Of a DNA stretch of 64,000 bases, positions 15,035-23,289 are shown one piece after another. The DNA is from Bog-375 sp049698695 (GTDB lineage: Bacteria; Acidobacteriota; Terriglobia; Bryobacterales; Bryobacteraceae), in contig JBAVYH010000095.1 in NCBI GenBank assembly GCA_049698695.1, positions 33,114 to 97,113 on the forward strand, read 5' to 3'. Position 1 is the first letter of the stretch; each line of letters begins with the position of its first letter. Both the position numbers and the translations under genes were made by a program. Below the pieces are notes generated by a model. The model worked only from the letters and a program-made list of their open reading frames with translations, had not been told where the DNA came from and ran no database searches.

Positions 15035-15910
15035 ATGATTTCCATCATCGGGATTGTCCTCGTGTTTGGCGCCATCGCGGGTGGCTATGCGATGGAACAC
15101 GGCAAGTTCCTGGTCTTGATGCAGCCGGCCGAGCTGCTCATCATCCTCGGGGCTGCCATCGGCACCCTCGTGGTGGCTAATCCGCTGCCCAGGCTGGTTC
15201 GCATCGGCAATGGAATCGTAGGGGTATTCAGCGGGGGAGCTTACACCAAGGCCTTTTACCTGAGCAACCTCAAAATGCTGTTCGAGCTTTACAACCACGC
15301 CCGCAAGGCGGGAACAGCCAAGATCGAAGAGGAGGTGGATAACCCGGAGAAAAGCCCGATTTTCAGCAAATACCCGGATTTCATGAAATCGCACCACGCG
15401 GTGGCGTTTCTCTGCGACACGCTGCGCATGGCGTGCTCTGGCGGCGTGGACCCGATGGACATCGACAACATGATGGAAGCCGATCTGGAAGTCCACCACA
15501 GGGAATCGGGCGAGCCGGTTTCCGCGCTCAGCACCATGGCGGATGCTCTGCCGGGGCTGGGAATCGTGGCGGCGGTGCTGGGCGTTGTTATCACCATGGG
15601 CTCGTTAGGAGGCCCCAAGGAAGAGATCGGCCACAAGGTAGCCTCGGCGCTGGTCGGCACGTTCCTGGGCATTCTGTTGTGTTACGGAGTCTTTGGCCCG
15701 CTGTCCTCGGCCATGCGCGGACAGATTGACGCCGAAGCCAACTACTACAGTTTCCTGCGCATTGCCGCCCTGGCTTTCGTCAAGGGGATGAGCCCCATTT
15801 TAGCGGTGGAGTTGGCGCGCCGCTCCATCCCCTCCGAAGTGCGCCCGACGTTTAAAGAGATGGAAACCGCCTGCCGCAAGGGCAACCAGGTGGCCAGCAA
15901 GGCGGCGTGA
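15035..15910 (+). CDS. motA: Flagellar motor stator protein MotA
   Basis: A 291-residue inner-membrane protein of the MotA/TolQ/ExbB type in the full-length MotA form. Two N-terminal helices (ISIIGIVLVFGAIAGGYAM and QPAELLIILGAAIGTLVV) are followed by a large cytoplasmic domain with a charged region. The two closing helices contain the conserved prolines (ADALPGLGIVAAVLGVVITMG and VGTFLGILLCYGVFGPL). Together with MotB it forms the proton- or sodium-driven stator. motB starts 3 bp after its stop, so this is a two-gene operon. No other flagellar gene lies in the window. Confidence 0.95.
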   Translation: MISIIGIVLVFGAIAGGYAMEHGKFLVLMQPAELLIILGAAIGTLVVANPLPRLVRIGNGIVGVFSGGAYTKAFYLSNLKMLFELYNHARKAGTAKIEEEVDNPEKSPIFSKYPDFMKSHHAVAFLCDTLRMACSGGVDPMDIDNMMEADLEVHHRESGEPVSALSTMADALPGLGIVAAVLGVVITMGSLGGPKEEIGHKVASALVGTFLGILLCYGVFGPLSSAMRGQIDAEANYYSFLRIAALAFVKGMSPILAVELARRSIPSEVRPTFKEMETACRKGNQVASKAA

Positions 15911-15913
15911 GCT

Positions 15914-16774
15914 ATGCCCGAAAAAGCCCCCGACGTCAAAGCCCGGCCGATCATCGTGATCCGCCGAAAAGGCGCCGGGCACGACGGGCATCACGGCGGC
16001 GCCTGGAAAGTCGCCTATGCCGATTTCGTTACCGCCCTGATGTCGTTGTTCATCGTGCTTTGGCTCATGGGCGCCGACAAAGACGTGCAGAAGGCCATTA
16101 GCGCCTACTTCAACAACCCGAGCGGACCCGGCAAGCAGGTCGGTACGGCCTCTGCCGGATTGGGCAATTCGATCGAAGTCCCGAAGGACGATATGAGCAA
16201 GCTCCGCGAGAAGATCCAGGAGGCGCTGAAGGCGGTACCCAACTTCCGCAACCTGAAAGACCACGTGGAAATCACCATCACTTCCGACGGGCTGCGCATC
16301 GAGCTGCTGGAGAATGAAGCCGGCATTTTTTTTGAGTCCGGCAACGCGGTTCCCACGGAGAACGGCAAACGGCTGCTGACCACGCTGGCGCGCGAGCTGG
16401 GCAAACTGCCCAACAGCATGTTGATCGAAGGCCACACCGATTCCAAACCGTACAGTGGCGACGCCGCGTACAGCAACTGGGAGCTTTCCGCCGACCGCGC
16501 CAACTCGGCCCGCAAGATTATGCAAGCCAATGGCCTGCGGGCGGACCAGGTAGGCCAGGTTCGGGGCTTCGCCGACCGCCAGTTACGCCATCCGGAGGAC
16601 CCGACGAACGCTTCGAATCGCAGAATCTCGGTGATTGTGCAATACCTGCCCTCCACGGCCGGGAGCAAAGGCGCCACCGACAAGCCAGATGCGGCGCCTG
16701 AAAGCGGAGGCGAAGGCGAAACCAGACCTGCCGGGGCCAGCGAGCCTCCAGGCAATCCGAAACCCGCAAAATAG
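15914..16774 (+). CDS. motB: Flagellar motor stator protein MotB
   Basis: A 286-residue protein with one N-terminal transmembrane helix that carries the ion-binding aspartate (AYADFVTALMSLFIVLWLM, D37) and a C-terminal OmpA-like peptidoglycan-binding domain (IEGHTDSKPY, SADRANSARKIM, NRRISVIVQYLP). The Pro/Glu/Lys-rich tail is probably disordered. It anchors the stator to peptidoglycan. Its operon partner is the adjacent motA gene. Confidence 0.95.
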   Translation: MPEKAPDVKARPIIVIRRKGAGHDGHHGGAWKVAYADFVTALMSLFIVLWLMGADKDVQKAISAYFNNPSGPGKQVGTASAGLGNSIEVPKDDMSKLREKIQEALKAVPNFRNLKDHVEITITSDGLRIELLENEAGIFFESGNAVPTENGKRLLTTLARELGKLPNSMLIEGHTDSKPYSGDAAYSNWELSADRANSARKIMQANGLRADQVGQVRGFADRQLRHPEDPTNASNRRISVIVQYLPSTAGSKGATDKPDAAPESGGEGETRPAGASEPPGNPKPAK

Positions 16775-16823
16775 CCGCCGGCACGCGCGGGACCGGCCGC
16801 TGAAAGATCGCTGTGCGGGGGCG

Positions 16824-17372
16824 CTATCCCATGCAGGCGAAGATTTCGCGGTAGAACTCGGGATGAGCGCGCCAGGATTGGGCGGTGACGAGATTGCCAT
16901 CGCGCACAGCCGGCAAGGGGCTGAAAATGCCGCCGCTGTGCTCCACTTCAATGCGCACGTTGGCGTGGCAGGTGACGGTGCGGCCCTTGGTGAGCCCGAT
17001 CGCTGCCAGCACCTGGATGCCGTGGCCGATGGCGCCGACGCATTTGCCCTGCGCGGCGAAATCGCGCACCAGCTCGAGCACGTCGGGATCGTTGCGCAGA
17101 TACTCCGGGGCGCGGCCGCCCGGGATCAGCAGAGCGGCAAACTCCTTGGCTGCAACCGCGGCAATGACCACGTCGGCATCGAGGCGAGGGCCGGGCCGTT
17201 CGACGTATGTCTCCCAGCCGGGCTCGGCATCGAAGAAGACCAGGTGCAGGGGTCTGCGCGATGGCGCCGCCACAACGGGCTCCCAGCGGGCTTCCAGGAA
17301 ACGGTGGTAGGCATAGAGGGCTTCGTAGCCGTCTCCACCGTCGCCGGTGACGATCAGAACCTTTTTGCTCAT
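16824..17372 (-). CDS. DJ-1/PfpI superfamily protein lacking the nucleophilic cysteine
   Basis: A 182-residue protein of class I glutamine amidotransferase-like fold. The DJ-1/PfpI core is clear: KKVLIVTGDGGDGYEALYAY, FAALLIPGGRAPEYLR and the nucleophile elbow. At the elbow the usual A-I-C-H-G reads AIGHG, so the catalytic cysteine is a glycine (residue 116). A cysteine at residue 111 is nearby but not at the elbow. The ATG at 17372 was chosen because it begins the fold; the frame upstream is Arg-rich and implausible. Enzymatic protease/deglycase/glyoxalase activity is unlikely. A binding or structural role is inferred. Confidence 0.85.
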   Translation of the reverse strand: MSKKVLIVTGDGGDGYEALYAYHRFLEARWEPVVAAPSRRPLHLVFFDAEPGWETYVERPGPRLDADVVIAAVAAKEFAALLIPGGRAPEYLRNDPDVLELVRDFAAQGKCVGAIGHGIQVLAAIGLTKGRTVTCHANVRIEVEHSGGIFSPLPAVRDGNLVTAQSWRAHPEFYREIFACMG

Positions 17373-17521
17373 GGGAGGCTCCGCTCCCGCCAGCATAGCA
17401 GCCCTGGAGCAGGGTGGCGCGCGCAGCGGCGGGAGATCGTTCTTCCGTGGTCTTTCAGGCTTCGTCGAAGCGCGACACGTCGACTGACGACAAGAACCGA
17501 TCGCCGATCCCACCTCGAATT

Positions 17522-17914
17522 TCAGGCGGCCGGGCCGGGAGCGAAGCCGCTCAGGAAAGGCAGGTCGCCTTCGACGAAATCGAGACGCCCGAGGTCGCCG
17601 CGTGGTTCCCACCGCATTTCGTGGAATATCAAATTCTGCGGCTCGCCGTGAAACCTGGTGACGCGGAAAAAAATCAGGGTAATCGGGTCCTTGCCGGGAT
17701 AGGTGTACTCGTAGCGCGCGATCTCCTCACCCGCAGCCCGGCGAATCCCCAGCTCCTCTTCGAGCTCGCGCGCCAAGGCCTCGGGCGGCGATTCGCCGGG
17801 TTCCACTTTGCCGCCCGGAAACTCCCACTGCAGCGGATGCGCCTGCCGGGGCTGCCGGCGGCCAATCAACACCAGCCCGTCGCGCTCCAGAATCGCCGCT
17901 ACCACTTGGGTCAT
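17522..17914 (-). CDS. Nudix hydrolase, MutT-like (8-oxo-dGTP diphosphatase type)
   Basis: A 130-residue protein with a perfect Nudix box, G-x5-E-x7-R-E-L-x-E-E-x-G-I (from GGKVEPGE through ARELEEELGI). The N-terminal strand (VVAAILERDGLVLIGRR) and the QWEFPGGK run match MutT-type enzymes that remove oxidised nucleotides such as 8-oxo-dGTP. The ATG at 17914 directly precedes the fold and is preferred over the frame from 17965. It is transcribed toward the DJ-1-like gene with about 150 bp between them, so co-transcription is possible. Confidence 0.88.
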   Translation of the reverse strand: MTQVVAAILERDGLVLIGRRQPRQAHPLQWEFPGGKVEPGESPPEALARELEEELGIRRAAGEEIARYEYTYPGKDPITLIFFRVTRFHGEPQNLIFHEMRWEPRGDLGRLDFVEGDLPFLSGFAPGPAA

Positions 17915-18033
17915 GCCAATATTGGAACATACCCGGGGGATTGGTCCGGCCGCGCCGGGCAGCACAGCGCCGCGCGGCGCGCATCGATGGCTGCAATCCT
18001 GTAGCCTGAGAAGGGCGGTAGCTTCCCCCGGTT

Positions 18034-18498
18034 ATGAACCAGGTTTTCTTGCAGCAGACAATCGAACAAGCGACGGAGAGCGTGCGCCGCGGAGGCGGGC
18101 CGTTCGCGGCGCTGGTGGTGAAGGATGGTGCGGTGATCGCGTCCGGTACCAACCGCGTCACTGCGGCCAATGACCCCACGGCGCACGCCGAGATGGTGGC
18201 GATCCGCGAGGCGTGCCGCGCACTCGGCACCTTTCAGCTCACCGGCTGCGACGTCTATTGTTCCTGCGAACCCTGCCCAATGTGCCTCGGCGCGCTGTAC
18301 TGGGCGCGGCCCGCGCGCATCTTCTTCGGCGCCACTGCCGCGGATGCAGCCGCGGCTAGCTTCGACGACTCGTTTATTTACCACCAGCTCTCCTTACCCC
18401 ATGCCGGGCGCGCCATCCCGATGATTCACGTGACGGACCAATCCGCCCAGCGGCCTTTTGAAGAATGGGCAGCCCGGCCGGACAAAGTGCGCTACTAG
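18034..18498 (+). CDS. guaD: Nucleoside deaminase, probable guanine deaminase
   Basis: A 154-residue cytidine/deoxycytidylate deaminase-fold enzyme. Zinc motif one is HAEMVA and motif two is CEPCPMCLGAL, with the proton-shuttle Glu in HAE. The C-terminal region SFDDSFIYHQLSLP and the length closely fit the small bacterial guanine deaminases (guanine to xanthine plus ammonia) better than the tRNA adenosine deaminase TadA. It is cytoplasmic and divergent from the Nudix gene. A strong inverted repeat follows its stop. Confidence 0.85.
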   Translation: MNQVFLQQTIEQATESVRRGGGPFAALVVKDGAVIASGTNRVTAANDPTAHAEMVAIREACRALGTFQLTGCDVYCSCEPCPMCLGALYWARPARIFFGATAADAAAASFDDSFIYHQLSLPHAGRAIPMIHVTDQSAQRPFEEWAARPDKVRY

Positions 18499-18547
18499 AT
18501 GGAACGGCATCCGGCACGCGGTTTTGAATGCGGGATTCGGTCAGAAT

Positions 18548-18610
18548 CTGGCCAAAAACAAGGGCTAACTTCTTTGTTTGCGTTAGACTTTGGCCAGGTT
18601 TTGGCCAAAT
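18548..18610. promoter_or_regulatory. Imperfect inverted repeat with TTGGCCAA-type boxes
   Basis: Between guaD and the parvulin gene, the arms tggccaaaaac ... gctaac and gttag ... gttttggcca pair around a T-rich loop. A third copy of the ttggcca box lies inside the right arm. It could be an operator for the downstream gene or a hairpin at the guaD 3' end; the lack of a T run argues against a simple terminator. Confidence 0.45.
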
Positions 18611-18654
18611 CCCATCGAACGCTGACACAAACAAGCCGCGCCGCGAGCGTTGCT

Positions 18655-19710
18655 ATGATGAAAGCTATGAGGTTTTTGCACAAATTTCTCCTGATTGCGC
18701 CAGCTGTTTGCCTGCTGGCGCAGACCCCGCCGGCCCCGACGCCGGCCCCCACGACCGCTCCGGCTGCCGCCCCGGCCGCCCCGAAGCTCGCGACGCCGGT
18801 TCCCCCCGGAATACTCGCGCCCAGGCCCGCACCGCCGGCGCCGGCGACGGTGCCTCCGGACCGCGTGGTTCTCAAGGCTGGCTCCGTGACCCTCACGGCC
18901 GCGCAGTTCGACGATCTGATCGACGGGCTTCCCGGTAATGTCAAGGCGATGGCGCGCGGCCCGCGACGCAAGCAGTTTGCCGACTTTCTGGTCCGGGCGT
19001 ACATCCTGTCCGCGGAAGGCAAGCGCCGTAAGCTCGATGAAACCCACGCCTACCTCGTCCAGTCCACCCTCAACGACGACCAGGTGCTGGCCGCTCTGGT
19101 CACCGATCAAATCAATTCGGAAACCAAGGTTGACGAAGCCGAAGCCCGCAGATATTACGACGAGCACAAGGAAAGCTACGAAGAGGTCACCGCGCGCCAC
19201 ATCCTGATCCGTGCGAAAGGCGCCCCTATGCCGGTCAAGCCGGGAGCGAAGGAATTGACCGACCAAGAGGCTCTGGCCAAGGCCAATGACGTGCGCAAGC
19301 GCATCCTGGCCGGCGAAGATTTTGCCACGCTCGCCAAGACGGAATCGGACGACACAACGAGTTCCAACGGCGGGCTGCTGCCAGCGTTTCCACGCGGGCG
19401 AATGATGCCATCGTTCGAGCAGGCGGCTTTCAAGCTGAAGACGGGCGAGGTGAGCGAGCCGGTGAAGACTCCGTACGGATACCACATCATCAAGGTCGAA
19501 GGGCATACCACGAAGAGTTTCGAAGAAGTTCGCGCGCAGATCGAGAAGACGCTGGATCAGCAGAAAGCGCAGAAGATCCTGGAAGACATGACCAAGGGCG
19601 CGTTCTACGATCCGGAATTCTTCGGCCTGCCGGCTGAAACGCCGAAGGCGCCTGCCCCGCCGAGTCCGGCTGCCCCGCCGGCTGTCACGCCGGCTCCGGC
19701 GAAGAAGTAA
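18655..19710 (+). CDS. Exported peptidyl-prolyl cis-trans isomerase (parvulin/SurA-PrsA type)
   Basis: A 351-residue protein when started at 18655; ATGs at 18658 and 18667 are equivalent, all giving a signal peptide (MRFLHKFLLIAPAVCLLAQ). A Pro/Ala-rich linker (about 20-60) precedes a SurA-N-like helical region (VVLKAGSVTLTAAQFDDLID). The parvulin domain follows, with VTARHILIRAKG, GEDFATLAKTESDDTTS and TPYGYHIIKVEGH. A second Pro/Ala tail ends the protein. It is a periplasmic foldase that isomerises X-Pro bonds during outer-membrane or secreted protein folding. The zinc-ribbon gene begins 1 bp after its stop. Confidence 0.9.
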   Translation: MMKAMRFLHKFLLIAPAVCLLAQTPPAPTPAPTTAPAAAPAAPKLATPVPPGILAPRPAPPAPATVPPDRVVLKAGSVTLTAAQFDDLIDGLPGNVKAMARGPRRKQFADFLVRAYILSAEGKRRKLDETHAYLVQSTLNDDQVLAALVTDQINSETKVDEAEARRYYDEHKESYEEVTARHILIRAKGAPMPVKPGAKELTDQEALAKANDVRKRILAGEDFATLAKTESDDTTSSNGGLLPAFPRGRMMPSFEQAAFKLKTGEVSEPVKTPYGYHIIKVEGHTTKSFEEVRAQIEKTLDQQKAQKILEDMTKGAFYDPEFFGLPAETPKAPAPPSPAAPPAVTPAPAKK

Positions 19711-19711
19711 A

Positions 19712-20026
19712 GTGCGGACGCGGAGACTGGAAATCTCCTGCCCGCAGTGCAGTTCGGCGGAGGTGGCTTACACTTGCACGCCGAACTGCTGTTTCAATCA
19801 TGTGTGCGCCGGCTGCGGAACCACATTCGAGCCGGTCACGAAAGCGACGGGTCGCACGTTGGCCGGCATCGTTCCGCCTGACCCGCTGCCCGAGGCCTCC
19901 GACCCAACCGTGGCCTGCGCGCGGTGCGAAGCCACCGAGGTGTACCTGACCGCCGAAGACGCCGCCGTGTGCGCCCGATGCGGCGCCGTGCTGGAAGTGG
20001 AGCTGACGGAAATCCATCCGGGGTAG
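19712..20026 (+). CDS. Zinc-ribbon protein of unknown function
   Basis: A 104-residue protein beginning with GTG one base after the parvulin stop, so it is co-transcribed. It has several cysteine pairs: CPQC, a CTPNCC group, CAGC, then CARC and CARC separated by 20 residues. This arrangement suggests two zinc ribbons. The final segment is acidic. No enzyme domain is present; a nucleic-acid or protein-binding role is possible. No family name can be given safely. Confidence 0.72.
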   Translation: MRTRRLEISCPQCSSAEVAYTCTPNCCFNHVCAGCGTTFEPVTKATGRTLAGIVPPDPLPEASDPTVACARCEATEVYLTAEDAAVCARCGAVLEVELTEIHPG

Positions 20027-20049
20027 TGAGGCGGAGCGGCTGCCGGCAA

Positions 20050-21063
20050 TCAAGGCCGAGCCGGGCCGGGCATGCCCGGCCCCTGGAGTTTTTGGAGGGC
20101 CTCGATCAGGGCGGGCACCACCTGGAACAGATCGCCTACGATGCCATAATCGGCAACCTCGAAAATCGGGGCCTCGGCGTCCTTGTTGATGGCGACCACG
20201 GTGCGCGCGCCCTTCATGCCCACCAAGTGCTGGATGGCTCCGGAGATGCCGATGGCCATGTACATTTTCGGGGCGACGGTCTGGCCGGAGCTGCCCACCT
20301 GGCGTTCCATGGGAAGCCAGCCCGCGTCGCAGATGGGCCGCGAGGCGGCCAGCTCGGCTCCCAGCGCCTGCGCCAGTTTCTCAATCAGGGGAATGTTGTC
20401 GGCTTCCTTGATGCCGCGGCCCACCGAGACGATCAGCTCCGCCGCGCCGAGGTCCACCGCGCGCTGCGATTCGCGGAAGGGTTCGAGCGGGCGCGTGCGA
20501 ATCTCGGCTGGCGCAAGGCTGGGTGTGACGAACTCGACTGCGGCGCTGCCTTCCAGAATGCGGTCAGCGCGGTACGCGCCAGCCTGCAAGGACGCCAAGT
20601 AAGGCGCCTCCCCCGCGAATCGCACGTCCGCATTCACTTTACCCTGGAAGAGCTGACGGACCAGCGTCAGAGCGCCGTTTTCGACGCGGTGCGATATTAC
20701 GTCGCTCACCGCCACGCGATCGAGCCTGGTGGCCAGTTTCGGAAGAAAGTCCCGAACCTGATAAGTGTGCGGAAACAGCACGATGGCAGGTTTGAAAACA
20801 TCTATGTGCGCCTTCAGCGCCAGCGTGTAAGCATCCGGCGTGTAATCCTTCAGCAGCTCGTGCTCGAACGCATAAACGGTTTCGAGTTGCTTGGTCGCCA
20901 GCTCGTTCGCCAGTGCGCTGATGTCTTGGCCCAATACGGCCGCCGAGGCGGTGGTCCCCAGTTCCCGGGCGATTTGTTGCGCCGCGGCCAGGGTCTCGAA
21001 GGACATGCGATGCCACTGGCCCGCGCGCTGTTCCAGGACCGCCAGAACGCTTCCTTCGCTCAT
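20050..21063 (-). CDS. etfA: Electron transfer flavoprotein alpha subunit
   Basis: A 337-residue EtfA. The C-terminal FAD-binding domain carries the signatures SVGRGIKEADNIPLIEKLA, VGSSGQTVAPKMYMAIGISG and AINKDAEAPIFEVADYGIVG. With EtfB it passes electrons from acyl-CoA dehydrogenases or similar flavoenzymes to the quinone pool. Its ATG overlaps the etfB stop by four bases (ATGA). The last ten residues, rich in Gly and Pro (GPGMPGPARP), are encoded by a palindromic repeat found elsewhere in the window, so the natural C-terminus has probably been replaced or extended by a repeat insertion. Confidence 0.95.
   Translation of the reverse strand: MSEGSVLAVLEQRAGQWHRMSFETLAAAQQIARELGTTASAAVLGQDISALANELATKQLETVYAFEHELLKDYTPDAYTLALKAHIDVFKPAIVLFPHTYQVRDFLPKLATRLDRVAVSDVISHRVENGALTLVRQLFQGKVNADVRFAGEAPYLASLQAGAYRADRILEGSAAVEFVTPSLAPAEIRTRPLEPFRESQRAVDLGAAELIVSVGRGIKEADNIPLIEKLAQALGAELAASRPICDAGWLPMERQVGSSGQTVAPKMYMAIGISGAIQHLVGMKGARTVVAINKDAEAPIFEVADYGIVGDLFQVVPALIEALQKLQGPGMPGPARP
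20063..20082. repeat. 20-bp perfect palindrome forming the end of etfA
   Basis: A perfect palindrome centred on gggcatgccc, identical to the one at 21937-21956. It encodes the last residues of EtfA and the stop codon follows directly. Together with the copies at 21937 and 33528 it defines a REP-like family. Confidence 0.8.
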
Positions 21064-21830
21064 ATCACGCGCGCCTCGAATCGCAGCTTCTCCACCAGTT
21101 GCGCCGCGGCCTGTTTGGGATCGCCTTCGAACAATTGCGTGTGCTTGGTGCGCTCCGGCAGGTAAACGCGTTGGAATGCGATGCTGGGCGCGGCCGCCGC
21201 AACACCCAAACTGGCGGCCGTGACTCGGCGGACTTCCTTAGACTTGGCCTTTTTGATGCCCATCAAGGTGGCGTAGCGCAGCTTGCTGATGCCGGATTGG
21301 ACGGCGAGCAGGGTCGGCAGGGGCATCTCGATATGCTGGAACCAGCCGTCTTCGAGTTCGCGCTTGACGCGGATGGCGCCTTCGCGCGCTTCCACTTCCA
21401 TGATGATGGTGGCGTGCGGGAGGCCGAGGAGTTCGGCCAGAATGACGCCGGTCTGGCCGTAACCGAGGTCGTCGGATTGCAGGCCGGTGAGAATCAGGTC
21501 GGGCGATTCGCTCTTCACCGCGGCGGCGAGCAGGCGGGCGCAGGCGAGCGGATCTAGCGCGCTCGCGTCCTCCTCGACATGAATGGCGCGGTCGGCGCCC
21601 TTGGCCAGCGCTTCGCGGATGCTTTGGCCGGCACGCTCAGGACCGGCGCACAGGGCGACGACCTCTCCGCCGTGCTTTTCCTTGAGCTGCAGGCCGGCCT
21701 CCAGTGCGTAGGCATCGGGCTCGTTAATTTCGTAAGTCAGGTCGGCTTCTTCGATCCATTGGCCCGAGGCGGCGATGCGCAATTGCGAATCGCGCGCCGG
21801 AACCTGCTTGATGGCGACGATGATTTTCAT
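21060..21830 (-). CDS. etfB: Electron transfer flavoprotein beta subunit
   Basis: A 256-residue EtfB. It begins MKIIVAIKQVPARDSQLRI, contains INEPDAYALEAGLQLKE and GLQSDDLGYGQTGVILAELLG, and ends with the C-terminal arm that contacts EtfA. The ATG at 21830 starts the typical N-terminal strand; the frame extended to 21947 is not conserved-looking. First gene of the etfBA pair, with the etfA start overlapping its stop. The region upstream holds two palindromic repeats that may separate it from fabF. Confidence 0.95.
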   Translation of the reverse strand: MKIIVAIKQVPARDSQLRIAASGQWIEEADLTYEINEPDAYALEAGLQLKEKHGGEVVALCAGPERAGQSIREALAKGADRAIHVEEDASALDPLACARLLAAAVKSESPDLILTGLQSDDLGYGQTGVILAELLGLPHATIIMEVEAREGAIRVKRELEDGWFQHIEMPLPTLLAVQSGISKLRYATLMGIKKAKSKEVRRVTAASLGVAAAAPSIAFQRVYLPERTKHTQLFEGDPKQAAAQLVEKLRFEARVI

Positions 21831-21847
21831 AGGAACGGCACCAGTAG

Positions 21848-21875
21848 GACAGGCCATGGCCTTTGCTGGCCTGTC
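21848..21875. repeat. Inverted repeat upstream of etfB
   Basis: Perfect 8-bp arms gacaggcc and ggcctgtc with a 12-nt loop, 18 bp before the etfB start. It belongs to a stretch of repeats filling the etfB/fabF gap. Confidence 0.65.
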
Positions 21876-21922
21876 GCTGCCCCGCGGACGACACTTTCGA
21901 AAAACATTTACAGCCCACCGCG

Positions 21923-21960
21923 GTAGGGCGCGCCTCGGGCCGGGCATGCCCGGCCCCTAC
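21923..21960. repeat. REP-like palindrome with GTAGGG/CCCTAC ends
   Basis: A 20-bp perfect palindrome (21937-21956), identical to that at the end of etfA, inside a unit bounded by gtaggg and cccctac. The same end pairs bound the larger element at 33524-33607. Located between etfB and fabF. Confidence 0.75.
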
Positions 21961-22023
21961 AAAACAGGTCGGAGGCACCCGCGGACGACAGGCGTATCCC
22001 ACCAGCACAGAGCAGCGGCTTCA

Positions 22024-23265
22024 CTATTCAGAATACCGCTTGAAGATGAGGCAGCCGTTGGTGCCGCCAAAACCAAAGCTATTGGAGAGCGCGTAATCGA
22101 TCTTCATCGGCCGGGCGTGGTTGGGAACGTAATCCAGATCGCAATCGGCGTCCGGATGCTCATGGTTGATCGTCGGCGGCGCCACCTGATCGCGCAGTGC
22201 CAGCACGCTGATGCCAGCCTCGAGCCCGCCGGATCCGCCCAGCAGGTGGCCGGTCATGGACTTGGTGGAGCTGACGGCCACTTTGTAAGCGTGGTCGCCG
22301 AAGGCGCGCTTGATGGCCGCAGTCTCAGCGCGGTCGCCGACCTCGGTGGAGGTGCCATGAGCGTTGATGTAATCCACCTGCTCGGGGGCGATCCCGGCGT
22401 CGCGCAATGCATTGCGCATCACGCGATAGGCACCATCGCCATCGGGCGACGGCGCAGTGACATGAAAAGCGTCGGCGCTCATGCCGTAGCCGACGATCTC
22501 GGCCAGGATACGCGCGGACCGGCGGCGAGCGAATTCCAGCTCCTCGAGCACCAGGATGCCGGCACCTTCGCCCACCACGAAGCCGTCCCGGTCTCGGTCC
22601 CAGGGGCGCGAGGCGCGTTCCGGTTCGTCATTGCGCGTGGAAAGCGCGCGCATGGCGGCGAAACCGCCGATGCTCATGGGAGTGACCGCACCCTCCGTGC
22701 CGCCGCAAATCATGGCGTCGGCATCGCCACGCTGGATCATGCGGAAAGAATCGCCGATCGAATGGGAGCTGGTGGTACACGCGGTGGCGGTGGCGGAATT
22801 GGGTCCCTTGGCGCCGGTCCGGATCGAGACATAGCCCGAAGCGAGATTGACGATGGTAGCGGGAATGAAAAACGGGGAAATGCGGCGCGGGCCATGCTCC
22901 AAAAGGGTCTGGTGCTCGCGCTCGATGACTTCGAATCCACCGATGCCGCTGCCGATGTAGACGCCCACCATTTCTTCGGTCTCCGGCGTCACCTTCAGGC
23001 CAGAGTGGGCGAGCGCGCAGTCCGAGGCCGCGATGGCGAACTGGATGAAGCGCCCCATCTTCTTGATTTCTTTTTTCTCGATGTACCGCGCCGGATCGAA
23101 TCCTTTGACTTCTCCAGCGATGCGGCAGGAAAAGGCCGAAGCATCGAACTGCGTGATGGGGCCAATGCCGCATTTGCCGGCGCGAATGGCGGCCCAGGAG
23201 TCCTCGGTTCCGATGGCTAGCGGCGTCACCAATCCCACGCCGGTCACTACCACTCTTCTCGTCAA
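22024..23265 (-). CDS. fabF: 3-oxoacyl-ACP synthase II
   Basis: A 413-residue thiolase-fold condensing enzyme. The catalytic triad is visible: Cys163 in ATACTTSSHS, His in NAHGTSTEVGD and His in KSMTGHLLGGSGG. It elongates acyl-ACP with malonyl-ACP in fatty acid synthesis. Full family length. The acp gene lies 24 bp upstream on the same strand, the usual acpP-fabF order. Confidence 0.95.
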   Translation of the reverse strand: MTRRVVVTGVGLVTPLAIGTEDSWAAIRAGKCGIGPITQFDASAFSCRIAGEVKGFDPARYIEKKEIKKMGRFIQFAIAASDCALAHSGLKVTPETEEMVGVYIGSGIGGFEVIEREHQTLLEHGPRRISPFFIPATIVNLASGYVSIRTGAKGPNSATATACTTSSHSIGDSFRMIQRGDADAMICGGTEGAVTPMSIGGFAAMRALSTRNDEPERASRPWDRDRDGFVVGEGAGILVLEELEFARRRSARILAEIVGYGMSADAFHVTAPSPDGDGAYRVMRNALRDAGIAPEQVDYINAHGTSTEVGDRAETAAIKRAFGDHAYKVAVSSTKSMTGHLLGGSGGLEAGISVLALRDQVAPPTINHEHPDADCDLDYVPNHARPMKIDYALSNSFGFGGTNGCLIFKRYSE

Positions 23266-23289
23266 GTCTGGTCTCCCTGAGAAAAGTGG

